Assembly (NCBI GenBank): GCA_016180425.1
Contig: JACPBF010000020.1
Location: 1-43,348 of the forward strand
Length of the DNA stretch: 43,348 bases
Origin: Elusimicrobiota bacterium
GTDB taxonomy: Bacteria; Elusimicrobiota; Elusimicrobia; 2-02-FULL-39-32
Reading direction: 5' to 3'
Below are positions 42,680-43,348 of this stretch, one piece after another. The position numbers and the translations under genes were made by a program. Below the pieces are notes generated by a model. It was not told the DNA's origin and ran no database searches. It was given only the letters and a program-made list of their open reading frames with translations. Each line of letters begins with the position of its first letter. Position 1 is the stretch's first letter.

Positions 42680-43194
42680 ATGACCCATCCTCTTATCCCA
42701 ACTGAAAGCATAGAAAGAAAAATCTTTATTATTAGAGGACATAAAGTTATGTTGGATAAAGACTTAGCCAAGCTTTATGGGGTGACAACCAGTAATCTAA
42801 ATCTGGCTGTAAAAAGAAACATATACCGATTTCTCAGCGATTTTATGTTTCAACTTTCAAAGAATGAATTTAAAAACTTGATATTGCAATTTGAAACATC
42901 AAGATGGGGGGTACACGTAAATTGCCAAACGCCTTTACTGAACAAGGGGTAGCAATGCTTTCAAGCGTATTAAATAGTAAAAGAGCGATTTTGGTTAACA
43001 TACAAATTATGCGAACATTTACCAAGTTAAGAGAAATGATTTCCACCCATAAGGAACTTGCCCAAAAATTTGCAAAATTGGAGAGAAGGTTAGAGAATCA
43101 TGATCAACACATCCATTCGCTTTTCGAAGCGATTCGTCAATTAATGTCTCCACCTGAACCAAGAAGAAGGCATATCGGTTTTGGTAAAAACTAA
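42680..43194 (+). pseudogene. ORF6N-domain protein gene broken by a frameshift in a G tract
   Basis: The first part (to 42952) has the ORF6N domain of phage-like regulators: IERKIFIIRGHKVMLDKDLA, LYGVTTSNLNLAVKRN and FMFQLSKNEF. The second frame (from 42904) carries on with the family's next segment, RKLPNAFTEQGVAMLSSVLN, and the C-terminal EAIRQLMSPPEPRRRHIGF. The break falls at six G bases (42906-42911), where seven would restore SRWGGTRKLP. The start is set at the ATG at 42680; a TTG at 42659 is less likely. It could be a real mutation, a phase-variable tract or a sequencing error. Confidence 0.8.
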
Positions 43195-43230
43195 AAATAT
43201 CTCTAAATTTTTAAAATCAGGAGATGATGA

Positions 43231-43257
43231 AATGAAAATGGAAGCGTTAAATGCGTA
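43231..43257 (+). other. Eight-codon open frame with a good ribosome site, possibly a gene start cut off
   Basis: AGGAG (43218-43222) lies 8 bp before an ATG at 43231 that runs for eight codons to TAA at 43255. The repeats of the putative insertion element begin near here. It may be the head of a gene truncated by insertion. I do not claim a product. Confidence 0.3.
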
Positions 43258-43348
43258 ATTCACTCCAAACCTGCCACTAATTTAATTCATGGTTGCCACC
43301 AATTTAACGCAAGCCTGCCACTAATTTAATCCAAAGTTGCCACTTTTT
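43251..43348. repeat. 22-bp tandem repeat array, probable terminus of an IS21-type element
   Basis: TGCCAC units start at 43272, 43294, 43316 and 43338, exactly 22 bp apart; the first three continue (T/C)AATTTAA. A degenerate copy may precede them at 43251. The array runs off the window. Spaced multiple terminal repeats of this size are typical of IS21-family ends, where the transposase binds. The transposase genes would lie beyond 43348, so the family is inferred. Confidence 0.6.

Noticed and set aside
43251-43348. CRISPR array
   Set aside because: The period is only 22 bp with about 14 conserved bases and no room for spacers of normal length. No cas genes are seen.

Overview
The window is AT-rich DNA from a Gram-negative bacterium. 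Evidence for an outer membrane is a predicted beta-barrel protein, an AsmA-like protein and a lipoprotein-type cytochrome. The divisome, cell-wall and aromatic amino acid genes form one long run (murB-ddl-ftsQ-ftsA-ftsZ-pgeF-pheA-hisC-aroF-tyrA-aroA-cmk-plsC-rpsA). That order recalls uncultivated Omnitrophota-like or deltaproteobacteria-like lineages, but this placement is inference and of low certainty. The haem-copper oxidase genes indicate a cell that can respire oxygen.

Layout. (1) 56-9601, plus strand: an aerobic respiration cluster. It holds a dihaem cytochrome c, haem A synthase, oxidase subunits II, I, III and IV, a small CxxC membrane protein, haem O synthase, an ABC exporter pair, a SCO-DUF420 fusion and a [2Fe-2S] protein. 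Together these supply haem A, copper insertion and the oxidase itself. (2) 9677-10442: a VapBC toxin-antitoxin pair with its own promoter and an 18-codon open frame filling the gap between the two genes. (3) 10468-28976, minus strand: the housekeeping run. It covers peptidoglycan precursors, cell division, phenylalanine/tyrosine synthesis, CMP kinase, acyltransferase and ribosomal protein S1, and ends with a TPR protein and a metalloprotease/propeller/barrel protein. (4) 29056-34438, plus strand: bioA, then a membrane GAF histidine kinase, a receiver-histidine kinase and a single-domain receiver that look like one signalling cascade. Near-consensus sigma70 promoters precede both kinases.

(5) 34622-37130: an accessory island directly downstream of tRNA-Ser(CGA). 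It carries a complete type II restriction-modification system: an XRE-type controller, a MunI-like endonuclease that predicts the site CAATTG, and an MT-A70-like adenine methyltransferase. Long inverted repeats flank it, with an outermost 97 bp identical between the two sides. C-box-like operators lie before the controller and over the methyltransferase promoter. This is the most notable system in the window. (6) 37251-41268: an AsmA-like protein and a second PAS histidine kinase. (7) 41293-43348: a pair of strong inverted repeats, tRNA-Ser(GGA), a Fic AMPylase-like gene, an ORF6N gene broken in a G tract, and a 22-bp tandem repeat array running off the end that resembles an IS21-type terminus. 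The two accessory regions both begin at tRNA-Ser genes.
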